Source: Argentina anserina (lineage: Eukaryota > Streptophyta > Magnoliopsida > Rosales > Rosaceae). From it: a stretch of DNA of 64,000 nt. The notes beneath the pieces were generated by a model. It saw only the letters and a list, made by a program, of their open reading frames with translations, had not been told where the DNA came from and did not search any database. The number at the start of each line of letters is the position of its first letter. Positions within the stretch are counted from its first letter, which is position 1. Of the stretch, positions 34,936 to 47,200 are shown in pieces. Location of the stretch: the NCBI RefSeq assembly GCF_933775445.1, contig NC_065872.1, positions 13,826,001 to 13,890,000 on the forward strand. The letters are read 5' to 3'. The position numbers were made by a program, and so were the translations under genes.

Positions 34936-35797
34936 TTAACGATATTGACCTTCTCGATATTCACCTTCTTGTAGCTGAGTAGCTCCAAGAGCGGCTGCGG
35001 CTGATCGGAGAGTCATTTCGGCCATATCGCTATTATTTTGTTTAAGATAATTATCAGCTTTATGGACCGCATGAAGAAACATTGCTCCGTTTTCGCCACT
35101 ACCTAAGTCTTTATTTTCTTGAACCATATGATAGAATCCGCGAACAATTTGTTGAGCTTTCTTAATATCATGACCTCGAAGAGCATAATAGGCATCGCTC
35201 AACTGCTCACCTATTTGGTTCTTTTCTATAGCAGTATCTGAAACAGTGTGGTGAGGGTGTGCTTGTTCGTGTAACTGCCTCTCTGTACCTGCTCGCAGTT
35301 GTCCATGATGCTGTACGAAAGTTTCTGCGATTACGTTAATGAGAGCTACAGCCTTGACTTTGTTGTCTTCCTCCACTGCCTCTTCAATTGCTTTAAGCAT
35401 TTCTGCAAACTTGGCTTGTTTCTCTGCGTCAGACATTTTGGTAGCACCTAACCTAGCAGCAACTCCTGCAACCATGGCCATAGCTGTTTCATATTTGTCA
35501 GCTTGAAGAGCAACCTCGGCTCCGCGCAGAACATTTTGCCATGCTCCGAGCTCCTCCTCAGTTGGTGGCCTAGTATTCTCATGCCTAAATTCATTCATAA
35601 ACAGATATAGTCATCAACTCAACAACACAGACATCAATGAAAAAACGAAGAAGAGCAAAATAAGTCGAAACGTACGTATACCGAAATGAAAATATAGATC
35701 TACTGGCTACTGCATACCGGACAACCCAAATACTGCCGGATGACAATGCCAGCCATTGCACCAGAAACACTCCAATTAGAGGTGAAAACTTGACCAT
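34936..35797 (-). CDS. secreted helical-repeat protein, unknown function, paralogue 1
   Basis: Two exons, 35718-35797 and 34936-35584, with a 133-bp GT..AG intron whose removal fuses a signal peptide (MVKFSPLIGVFLVQWLALSS) in frame to the body, giving 242 residues. The mature part has no Cys-rich motif or membrane segment. It is made of four amphipathic helical hairpins of about 35 residues (near 39-75, 84-120, 149-185 and 195-230). Hairpins 1 and 4 share the ending A-A-x-L-G-A-T. I do not recognise the family. The gene at 38084-38428 has the same signal peptide type and a body like the last 80 residues here, and the two share upstream sequence, so they are tandem paralogues. Secretion or vacuolar targeting is inferred from the signal peptide. 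If the intron is not removed, the signal peptide is lost. Confidence 0.75.
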
Positions 35798-36050
35798 CTT
35801 TCTCTTTTGTTCTTTGTTAATACTACTCTGGAAGACGAGAAATGCTTGCTCTGAGTTGATATGATCACTAGATCTATGTATATATGGGTCACTGAGTCAC
35901 TGGTTGAGTAGTTCTATTGCGGAAAATCTGAGAGGCCCTTCATTTCTTCTCCACTTGTGAATCAAAGCTTTGCAGGTTTACCGCATATCGCGTGCCTTTG
36001 AACGAGTTTCCCACCGTGATTTGCTCTATTGAAATTCAAAGAGAATCGAA
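35798..36050 (-). promoter_or_regulatory. upstream region of secreted paralogue 1, homologous to that of paralogue 2
   Basis: Landmarks in order from the ATG outwards: GAAATGCTTG, GAGTTGATATG, GATCTATGTATA (TATA-like, near 35873-35884), GGAAAATC, GAGGCC, TTTCATTTC, CGAGTTTCCCACCGTG, GCTCTATT. The same order recurs upstream of the gene at 38428, so promoter and leader were duplicated with the coding part. Confidence 0.65.
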
Positions 36051-36678
36051 GCATGCAAGTAACAGTGTACGTAATACTCACTCGCTAAAAACAAGTATTT
36101 ATGCATGTAAGAAATTTGTGAATGAATACGTGTAAGAAGTTAGCAACAAAATTGCAACTACGTATACATCCCTGCATCACTTTGACCAATAACATGTTTT
36201 GCATCAATTTGTTTTATTGCAAATAACATTAGTATACACTACGCTAGGAAAAAACAATAGTGTTAACTTTTAAGTAATTAAAGGACTCATATGATACAAG
36301 TTCTTAGAATTTACCCTCATAGTCCATGTTAATGGTCCAAAAATATTTACCATCAAGGCAATAAACCTGAAAATGATACAGAGTTATAATATTAATTACT
36401 CATCATTCGAACTCGATCAGTTTCTTTCTCACTCGCTCTTTACAATCTAGGCTCCATCAGATCGACATCAAGAGCTTACTTTACAAGACCGGAAGTTCAT
36501 GTGTTTGGTGAGCTAGCTAGTGTAGCAATGGAAAATGAAACAATTCATCACTTGTGGATTTTTGTTCGCAATATCGTAGAATATATAAAGGCTTTGAAGA
36601 ATTCGCAACTTTTGATCATGGTGACCAACGAAGGAGAATATATATGAAGACTATGCAAAAGAATATGATATCTTTGAC

Positions 36679-37506
36679 AGGAGGTTCTATTTGCAACTCC
36701 AAATTTACTACATAGACCTCCCTTGTTTATTACACCTCTAAATTACTTTTTATCATACTTAAAAACCTAAATGAACCTCCTTACTCTTACCAAAATACCC
36801 TCAATCTATCTCTAATTTTATTTGCGTGATTGACGTATTTCTCTTTCACGAATAAGAATCTTTTTTTTATGTAGTTCTCTCCTCCATGATTGAGCAAGGT
36901 AAACAACTCGTGTTTCCCGTATTTGGTTCGTGCTTTTCTGATCAACTTTTCTTTTTACAAGTTTTGGTTTAGATCAAGCACCAATTAAGGTTAGGGATAA
37001 ATTCAAGTCTCCATGTAAGAGTGATCGAGAGAAATTGATCAAAGAGAGAGAGGAAGAATAATTCCACACACCAAATTGTGATAATGAATCTTTGTCGAAA
37101 TTTCAGTTAATATTGAATTTTTAAAGATCAGAAATTGAAATTTTGAATTTGTTCTTTTTTCATAGTCGAAAGCTTTCTTTGGGAACTAGGTAGATGTGAA
37201 AACAATTAGTTAAACTTAATCAATCTTCAAGTACGATTCCTGTTGTGCTTCTTACACAAATATATTTCGATAAAACCCAATAGTTCTATTAGATATGAGT
37301 ACAATTATCATAGTTTCATGAAAGTTAAAACAATCCAAAACCCAATTCAAGGAATTTAAAAGCGAAAAGAAGATCATTCGTGTATTTGTGATTTAATTTC
37401 ATTGTTATTATGTGTCTTTTCTTTTGAGCTGATAAAGTCAAATGAAAATATATATAAAAAAATAGAGGTGTGCATAGCCAATTTTGAGGTGCAACTAGAA
37501 TCTCCC
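36679..37506. mobile_element. MULE-type non-autonomous element, 828 bp
   Basis: The left end AGGAGGTTCTATTTGCAACT is inverted at the right as AGTTGCACC-type sequence ending GAATCTCCC. About 40 bp of imperfect terminal repeat is recognisable. Flanks are ATCTTTGAC (36670-36678) and ATCCTTGAC (37507-37515), a 9-bp duplication with one mismatch, as made by Mutator-like transposases. No transposase. It sits between the two secreted paralogues. Confidence 0.65.
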
Positions 37507-38083
37507 ATCCTTGACGCAACCATAGTCTATGCCCGTTTCTGTTTTACGAATATTATCACACCTAATATAAGGACCATCTCCATAAGTAATAAGTTTCTAA
37601 CCGATAATGCATGCAAGTTAATCAGTTGTTTTCGCTGATGAAAATTCCAGGGAAATTCAATCATACGTACAGGTATGTCGTACACATTTACGTAGAAATG
37701 TAACATTACGAGTTTAGAGTAGTGGGGTACGTAATGTTGAGTCTTGGACTTTTTTGCAATCTTAATTAATTCTATTTGTAGTAATTACATAGCTTACAAC
37801 CTGACTTGTTACAAGTCTTTCAATGATTTCATTGTCGATGTGATTTTGATTCAATTTTCTGTCAATATGGCAATATTGTCATTGTTGTGATACGATTCAT
37901 ATACTTTGTAATTCGAAAGTTTACGTCAAATCAGTGTATGATAAACATCTTTGTAACATGCATGGCTTGCCTCCACAATGAAGATAGGTAGAGGCTAGGA
38001 ATACAGCAGTGTTCTAACTTTTTAGCAGCATGATCTGAAGACAAAACCTGGATTGAATCATAAGTTTCTCGGATCTTAGCTAC

Positions 38084-38428
38084 CTATTCCTGAATCATGG
38101 GCAATCCGATAGCACCGGCGGCTCCTTCGACAGCTGCTTTAGCTCTGCCATAATCTTTTGCTTTGACATACACATCAGCCTCGTCGATGGCCTCAAGCAA
38201 CTTTCCTTCTTGATCCTTGCACAATTTCTTCTCCTTATTAACAAGCTCCTTCACTTTGGTGATAATTTCCTGAGCTTTGGCAAAATCCGTTTCTTGAAGA
38301 TTTTTGTCAATCAATTTCAAAAAATGAACTAAATCGATATGCTCTTCTTCTGCAGTTTCGGCATTAACGACCGAAATCGCCAGCCAAAGCACCAGAAACA
38401 TCCCAGTTAGGGTTGAAATTTTGACCAT
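38084..38428 (-). CDS. secreted small helical protein, unknown function, paralogue 2
   Basis: A single exon of 114 residues. The signal peptide MVKISTLTGMFLVLWLAISV ends in VNA before ETAEEEHID, a good cleavage site by the A-x-A type rule. The mature part of about 90 residues is all-helical and rich in Lys, Glu and Ala, with one Cys. It aligns with the C-terminal repeat of the 242-residue neighbour: shared pattern L..D...A..I, then K.L, then G..L.A...AD.Y.K and finally AA.A.G. It is therefore a shorter one-repeat member of the same family. Start choice: the first ATG, directly followed by the signal peptide conserved in the paralogue. Function unknown. Confidence 0.78.
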   Translation of the reverse strand: MVKISTLTGMFLVLWLAISVVNAETAEEEHIDLVHFLKLIDKNLQETDFAKAQEIITKVKELVNKEKKLCKDQEGKLLEAIDEADVYVKAKDYGRAKAAVEGAAGAIGLPMIQE

Positions 38429-38700
38429 CTTATTCTCTCTTCTATTCTAATCTGTTAGATAATAGTTGCCCGGAAAGCAAGAAATGATTGCCCCGAGTTG
38501 ATATGGCCAACAGATCTAATGTATCTATAGCTTACAGGTTGAATTGGATCATTTTCTTCTTGTGGAAAATCCTAGAGGCCTTTCATTTCCCGCTTCTTGC
38601 GAGCCTTTGAATGGGTTTCCCACCGTACGTAATCTGCTCTATTTAGAAATGCAAATAGAGACAGCAAATACTCGCCGGAAAATGGTAATCCACGTAAAAT
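38429..38700 (-). promoter_or_regulatory. upstream region of secreted paralogue 2
   Basis: Contains GAAATGATTG, GAGTTGATATGG, GATCTAATGTATCTATAG (TATA-like), GGAAAATCCTAGAGGCC, TTTCATTTCCCG, GGGTTTCCCACCGTACG and GCTCTATT. These correspond in order and spacing to the region upstream of paralogue 1. Confidence 0.65.
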
Positions 38701-38943
38701 ATAGGTTGCTATAATTGTTGTTTTTGGTTTTAACAAACTACATCAGGTGCTCTATTGGCTGCTCCATTCGCTTACGTTCTTCATTAGAATGTGTAAATTG
38801 GAAAACTAGGAAAAGCACTACTGTTGGATTTTTTGAAATTTGGAAAATATGATTTGCTTAGGTCCATGCACGTACCTGCTGATAATTTTTCTTGATATTA
38901 ATCTCCACATTCTTCCTACACAAGTACCCCTCAAGATGCTGAT

Positions 38944-38997
38944 CAACAAAATTTGGTTCCTTTCAAAAAAAAAAGAAAAAACAAAATTTGGTTCCTG
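38944..38997. repeat. 15-bp direct repeat around an A-rich insert (retroposition footprint)
   Basis: ACAAAATTTGGTTCCT occurs twice, separated by TTC and an A-rich tract of about 18 bp. Direct repeats of 13-16 bp around an A tail are what LINE-type machinery leaves. Here almost nothing but the tail was inserted. Slippage duplication is the alternative. Confidence 0.55.
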
Positions 38998-39211
38998 AGG
39001 ATTTAACAAAAGAAAGATACATATCCAATTGATTAATTGACATATGAGATACCAAGAAGTTTGGAGGTAAACTATGGCACAACGCATTACTGATACAAGT
39101 CTATTTCTGTCAAAATTGTGGCCTGCACACTGTTGTGACAGAGTAGGTAAATTAAAGTCTATCAGATCAAACAGATATATGTTTTCAGAGTTGCAATGTA
39201 GTAATCCTTCA

Positions 39212-42200
39212 CTAGTGTGAAGATTTCCTCTTCTTTTTGGACTTAGAGGCGGAGCCATGCTCATCTCTACCTCGTCTGTTCCCACTCTTGTGTTTTCCAT
39301 GCTCTTTATCTTTTTTACTTGATTTCACACTTATAACACCATCCCTTGGTATCTGTTTACCATTCTGCAGAGCTTTCTCAAACTCTTCATTTTCATCCTC
39401 AATTGCATATTCCCGAAATTCCTCAGGATCAAATGCATCTTTGTTGGAATTTAATGATTCCTTTGTCTTGGATCTCATTTGATTCTGTGTATGGATAATC
39501 ATATAGTTTAGCTCTCACTCTTTCAGGAATCTAAATAATGGAGAAAGAATGGGAAGTCAGGGTGAACAAGAGCTAAAAGGACAAATGCATACCTCGACTT
39601 CTCTTGCAGCATTTTCGAGATCCTCATCAACAGAGATTTTGTGAGGTTCCATCAAAATCTAAACTCAAAATTGCCAAAGCACAGAGTTAGAGCAATAGAA
39701 ATAGAATTAATAAAAAAAATTGATACAATTATATACATAAATACATATATCCACTGAAGGATACAGACATCATAATCTCACCATTTAACTTTGGATTATT
39801 GCTCTAGACAAGTTTTATAGCATTCTCTCCCCATAATTTCAAAGCAAACATATTTGATGGGTACTAGCATGATACTGGGTCTGGCTACATATCTAATCTC
39901 ACCTGAGTATGAGAGAACCTTATCACTAATAGATGACTACTCAATAGTCTAATTACAAGTAGGATAACATATAACCTAATCTAACCATGGCACAATAGTC
40001 AATCAGTTAAACATCTGAACTGCTCAGCTTTTTGTGCTACAAAAAATTAAAGCCGATACTTCATTTCATTTGTTCCTTCCTGCATCTCTTTTTTCAGTAC
40101 AGTATTAGGGCTTCATAATCATTAGCAAAAACAATTATTAGAAACCAGTGAAACACCAACTGTAGAATTGCAAGCATAGCTACCTATAGTAGATATAAAC
40201 TGAACATTTGATAGATAACTAAAGTTAAGTTTGAAGAGAAACGTGTCCAACACTGAGCCTACTGAGCATGAGAAATTGAAATCCTAGTGAGGTGGGCAGT
40301 GAGGAATGAAGGAAATTTCCATTTTTGTCAAAATTTCAAACCAAGAAACCTTTCATGATAACAAAAAAAGAAAAGAAAACCCATAAAAAAATTTGCTCAA
40401 CCTTCTCCTTTTTACATATCCTACAGCTATCAATTAGCCCCTTAGAATAAACCTACTCAGCTCCTAATTATTTTCCAGGCCACACAAAATCTTAAATTCT
40501 AGATGCAAGCAGGATAGCTAGTACTTGTACATATTGTTATGACAAGAAAAAGTTAAAAATTTGCTCAACTTACTTTTTTTTGTTGAGGCAAGGTTGACTG
40601 AATCTCCTCAGATGCAACAGAGTACAAGTACTTGTAGATCTTCTTGATAACTTTTATAAACAGTGACAATATCTGCTGCCTTTCTAATTTCATCACCCCC
40701 TGGAAAGAGAAATTTCAGTACTTAGAAACACAATCAACAAAGCAATCCACATTATATTACAATAATGTGAAGATGATACATGGAGTATGAAGATTTAATT
40801 ATCGGCCAGTTTCATTCTTGGACTGGTTCAGAGGTGGGGGAACAACAAGATTAAAATAACTATAATTTCATGAGTATCTTAGTTTGCCCACATGCTCACA
40901 TGTAAGCAAAAGCCCTGCAAGGAATAGTGGAAGAACAAACCTCGATATAGGAGATATCTCGACTTTGCAGGCCAATGCACAGTAAAATGGAAGCTTGAGC
41001 ATATGACAATGTTACGGGAAGTTTTTCTTGAAAATAGAGATCTGAAATGGTCCGGACAAGATCCAAAATCTGTAAAGAAGACATTAATTAGTGATACACA
41101 TGCACAAATGTAAATTACATTAAAGAAAACCTCTGAACATAATTAAATGAACGTGTATTCTCTAGTTATATGTTGCCTATATACAATGGTCAAAAGATAA
41201 ACTGCAACTTTAACTAGAAAACTAGGATCAAAATGGTTTCATCATGAGAATGGAAGGCATCTGTTAGTTAAGTATTGGTCTTTTAAGAGTGGCTGATTTT
41301 GTTATAAATGTAGTTCTATTATGACTGGACTGCTTGTCTGCTGCTTTTACCAAGTAACAGTAATGAAAGTCTTTCTTTTTTAAACAAAAGAGGCCAAGTG
41401 TTGATTACCTTGAATAAGAAATGCAATTCTACAAAAGAGAATCAAGCGAGGTTATGGGAGTCGATCTACCGTTATGAAATTTCAAAAGAATGGCCTAACG
41501 GAAAACGAACAGCATAAAAGCTATCCATATTACAAATCATCCAGTCAAATCAAGTTAGTGAAGAAATCTTAACTCACCATTTCTACCACATTTCGATAAG
41601 CAATGTGAATATACAACATGAACAAGAGACATGGAAAGCATGATTCTCCTGTGTCACACCATAATTTTTTTTTTTTTACTGCAAATCATAGTCTTCTCTA
41701 ATGAATCACATGACATGTATAGATCCCCACTTCCCCAACAAAAAACTAAATTGTCTCTACGATAATGGTCATGAACCATTTCTCAAATATCTTACCATAT
41801 GAAAGTCAGCAAGATGGTTTGTATAAGCTTCCAGTCGCTTCATATCATAAGGTGAGAAGAAATCTTTAGTTGATCTTAAGAATCCATTTGAGGTTTCTGA
41901 TGTGGGTTCCATCTCCTTGAAATTGATCTTCGGATCTAAGATGCTGAAACATTATGGAGTGAGCACTTGAACAATGAAGATATATGGGAGAAGGATAATG
42001 TATGTTCTACCTCATGGCAAGCCTATAATCCATTGCCTGAAAACTAACGCCTAGTAGTCTGAGAAACCTTCGTCTGAAATCTGGGGAATTAATTATTTAT
42101 TCAGTTTTATCTGAAAGTTAAAGAATATGAATATGAATACAAGTAGAGCACTACGTTGTTAAAATATATACCCACCCAGGTAAAATGCATTAAAATCACT

Positions 42201-44207
42201 GACTTCAAGGTCATAACTGTTCAACGATTTCAGGACCATACATGTATGCTCACCAGTCACAGCACTCTGTCAAATGAAAAGAACAATGTCAGACTACCAC
42301 AATACTAAAAACTACAATATAAAACGATATTCATTTGGGAGGAGGAATCCATCTTAACTGGAATATGCCCAATATAAAATGGAGCAAATTTATGTTTACT
42401 CCAGAAACGGAAAAGGTCCAAGGTCAGCCCAAAGGAGACACCAATGTAATGGAGCTTCTCTGGTCGTCTTTCACGAAGATGCACCAACAAATGAGGAAGA
42501 TCTGTTCTGGGTTTTATAGTTTCCTCTAGCAATGAAACCTACAAGTAAAACAAAAATCCCGAATTCATCATTGAATACAACTGGTTGCCTTATCATCAGA
42601 GAAACTACCCAGTACACATTATGTGCTCATATGCTTTATTATAATGTTTTACAATGATGATTCATAATACTTTCAGACCTCTTAGAACAAAGAACCAAGA
42701 TAGTAAATTTACAAAACTATATGCAATTTGAGCAATCTACCGAAATAAAGGTAAATAGTACCAAAAATGCACATACGAGGCTCCACACAAATATTGTTTT
42801 TAAAGCCTACTGAATTAAAAGATAATATAATAAAATCAAAGAAAAGCAAGCTGAGTGATAAAAGTTGCTTACTTTCTTGGCTGCTTCTATTATACTGACA
42901 GGTGGCGCCTCAACTTCTTCGACATCCATTTCGGAGATAGGAGCGAACTGTCCTTCATAGTACCTGACTCAAAATAATGATAAACACTATTTGAAATCTC
43001 TAAGAGCATATATTTGCAGCATCACATACAGAACCAAAAAAACATTACCCCACTGATGCCGAAGCCCAATGAAATTGCATATCCCAAGTAGCTCTTTTCC
43101 ACTACTAACTAACCCTAGGGCCCACTGAATGGTAAGGTTACTCTTAGATATAATTTACCATTGTCCTTCAATTATCTACCACTTTTAACTTTCTTCAACT
43201 TGTTCAATCAATAACACTATGCCCACTCCTACAAGCTATAAAACTTTGGATGACATTTTCACATAGTTGCATCTTCCTGAAGTTAGTCCTGTCTTACTTC
43301 AGTTTCCTTCTCTTGGCGATAACTATCAACAGCCTCTCAAAGCCTCAAATAATCGATATTCCAATAATAAAACCAGAAGCATGACACATATTCCAACTTC
43401 ATCCAATCATCATAGAATAATTGGTTTCGAGCTATGTCAACTGCATCTTTCCTTGCGACTTCCATGCACACATGTATGACGAAACGATAGAGTTTTGCAC
43501 TACTGCTTTTCCTTTAATTATTTCTATCAATATCAAGTATTTTGATCAAAGGTATTTAGCATGCACTAGAGTACTAGAACCATTCTACATCCTATAACTT
43601 TCAACCCTCAATTTCAATGCAAGGAATATGGGGACAAAATAAAAATCAGTCACTTAGATTCTCTCAAGAACCTTAGGCAGCAACCTACAGATCCAGATCC
43701 TTTGTGATCTACAAAAATTGGTAAACTTGGCCAGGAACTTACCTTGTCAATAGTTCTACAGCTTGTGATCCATAACCAATCTGCAATAAATAAAACATAA
43801 TAATTAGTATATGAATAAGAAAAATGACTATTTTCAACAAAAAGTTGGGGAGACAAAATCAAGCTGGAAAATACAGAATGAAATATAGAAAATTACCTTC
43901 ATGGCACTTGGATGGGTAGCAATACGAACAATGCGAGCCCCCGAGAGAGTGGGAAAAACTGTGTCCTGAAATTGCTCACAGAACTTCCATGGGAGCTGAT
44001 CACCGAAAGGTTGATGACCATCACTTAAACTTTTGATTGCAGATTTACGAGAAATCTGTCCCTCCAGGCTCACCTAAGAAAGGATGGAACACAAGTGTTA
44101 TGCATCCAGAAGCCATTGAATAGATGAACCTTAAAACTCCTTTCAGAGGACCTTTGCCATTCATAAGAGGAAAAATGCTGAAGTGTGTGTGTGTGTGTTG
44201 TGTATGC

Positions 44208-44247
<40 letters not shown>

Positions 44248-47200
44248 ATATGAGAGAAGTACAAGCCTTAAGATTTAGTCAGAATCCAAATCTTAAAGAG
44301 AGCTTGCTAAAAATTAGGCACCAAATAAACCAAAAACTTTTGACAGAAGATGGGTAGTTTTTTTTTTCTAGTTCATCTGCAACCAAAAAAAGAAAAGAAA
44401 AAACTCATTTCTCTGGAAAGATGTGCAAACCTGAATGACACACAAAATATCAGGAAGTTGATTTTTTGACTCGTCAACAGGACCTGCACATGCAGCATGT
44501 AAAATCAAGGTCCATAGCAATAAAACTAAGCAATATATAGTTAAATACAAAACAAACATACCAAGCAAAACAAACAAGTGATGTGCTGGAGCATCGGCCA
44601 TTAGTTGCAAATCATTTGGAGAATTCTTGTAGTGAGAGGCAACATATAGTGCCATCATTCTCTGCAAATAGGAAATATATAAGCACCAAACAAATTATAT
44701 GAAACTTGAAATCAACTATAAACATCCAAGTTCAATATATGCTTACCTGTAAGAACATCTCACTATCTTTATGATATGAAAAAAGTGTATCACGGTTCAC
44801 ATAGTAGAGATCACACTCAGTAGGTGCAGGTAACCTGGTTTGAGAGAGAGAGAGAGAAGGATAGAGTTAATAATGATAATCAACATGGTTGATCTACCTC
44901 AGTTCTGAAGTTCACAACATAAATTGTTACCCGTTAAGCTTAGGAATGGAATTGGTAATATCCAAACAAAGTAAACCGCCAAGCCAGGCTTCAACCGGGT
45001 CACCAGAAGCATATCTGATTGATTCTTTTAATTCTATCTTTTTAAATAGTCGACCTGCAGCAAAGATATTTGTGAATTCAGCAAATTATGTACATATATC
45101 AGATACAAGAACAAGTAACATTGGTTGCAAGAGATCGTTAATAATTCCACAACCTTACAGACAAGATTATTACCGAACGGAGCCTAAAGGCTAAAGCTGT
45201 TGGGTTTTCCAGCCCATGTGTTTTTCCTAAGATGGTTTCTTAGAGTATAGTATTCCGGTAAGGATATGGAATCCTTATTGATGATGGTTTACTTGTAGAA
45301 AGAGGAGGCTTTACAGCCTACCACTATTAGGAATATGATTCTTATTTGGTGAGGAAACATGTTTGTCCTTATGGCTATATAAAGAGGGGTTATGCTCTAG
45401 GTTTAGGCATCACAGAGACAAAGAGCATAGTGTGTTCCATTCTCGGTTAGAGGGTGAGAGAGGGCAGAGAGGAGAAAGATAGGAAGAGAAGAGTCATTGT
45501 TTTCTTAGTCTTTCTTGTGTACCCATTATTAATATAGTGGAAGTGTGTTTTCGTCCGGTGGATGTAGGCAAAGCTATTTGCTGAACCACCTTAAATCTGT
45601 GTTCTTGTGTTCTTTTCTTTGTGGTTGTTTCTCTTGGTTTGCTGTGCTTGTTCTGTTTCTCTGACTAACTTGTTGACCGATTCACTACAAGAAAAGCTAA
45701 CTGAAAAATTGAGTGACTTGGGTAGGTAGACTTAAAATAATCATAGTTATTGAATTAAGGGACAGCTTAGGATCAGGATGAAATGGGTAGTTGGTTACCA
45801 AGTAAAAAGAACGGTGATGGATAGTTACTTTGAACCAAATCAATTACATTCCCAGCTTAAATCCAAAACGTACTCTTATATCTACTCTATTGATGTCTTC
45901 GGCTTTTTTTTTTATTTCTTTAGAATTTTGATTCCTTATTCTTGAAAAGACAATTGCATTGACTACAATGTATAATAAAAACATTAAAGACCATATGCTT
46001 AGAGCCTTAGAGGCGCTGCCTTCCAATTTTAACAAAATTTGAGAAATAATTACTGGCTTCCAGCGCTTCATTACTCCTTTTTTTTTCTCCTACTCTCGCT
46101 ACTTTTCCCTATTTTCTCCAGTGATTCATACTACATATCTGTGATAATGAAGTTCTATGGGGAGCAAAAGCTTCTCCAAAAGAAAAAATAAAAATAAATT
46201 AGACAGACAATGTTTCCTTCTGTTAGTGTTGGAGGGTTTACAAGAGCTTCAATCAGCAAGTCCAAGAGCACGAAAGGGGAAAACATTGCCCTGTACTCCT
46301 TTGCAAAGTTACAATTTCTCAAACCCTTAGTTCAAGGGGACAATTTTGTTCAAGTTGCCAATTGTGGGGAGGGGGGATAACAAATTAGCTAATGTCAAGA
46401 TACACCAATAAAGAAACAGTGAATGCATGCTCAGGGAGGGATAAGATAAACATACTAGATATAGGGCGATTAGCAGACATCTGACTTTGCTCTTCCAATT
46501 GCTGTAGAAGCTTCAGAGACAAAGACCGACCGGTACCTTCATAACTTTCAAGTTTTAAAAAAAAAGGGCTTTAGTAGTTTCATTACATTCATGGTGATTT
46601 CATATATTTGGAACAAAAAATTTGGCATCACTGCCTAAATGGCGGAACAGGAAATGTAAAGCCAAAGTTATTTCTTAAACATAAGTTTAATGGACAACTC
46701 TTACCCATTGACAGTAGATGAAAGGAAGACCAAATAAGGGCCAAGTAAAGACTTCACAACTGGCAGTGGAATAGCAGCAGCCTCATCAACAACCAATAAT
46801 TCAACTTGTGAAAGTTTTTCATGCTCATGGGGCTGTATATACTGCAATGAGATGTGGAGAAACAACTACTGTCATAAGCAATCACAGAAACATACCTATG
46901 CACTCAAAGTATAAATGTCTAGAATGCCTGATTAATTGAGCCCAGGAAAGTGGAGTGCCTCCATCCCATAAATGCTAATGGTATATTAAATTACAGAAAA
47001 TGCCCCCAACAGTTTGACCATCCAGGAACATGCATTATATAGCAAGCTTCAAACTGTTGGTATACTAATATACATTGCACACACAATTCTATAACCATAT
47101 ACAAAAACTGTTTATATTTGTATACGGTCCCATGGCAACCGTTGAAATTTCAGATAACACCCAAACAAGGGATGTGTAAGGCAAGAAAGTGTGCACATTT

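Noticed and set aside
44368..44667. 99-residue frame read as a separate membrane protein
   Set aside because: It is exons 14 and 15 of the acetyltransferase gene read through their intron; the hydrophobic part is intron sequence.
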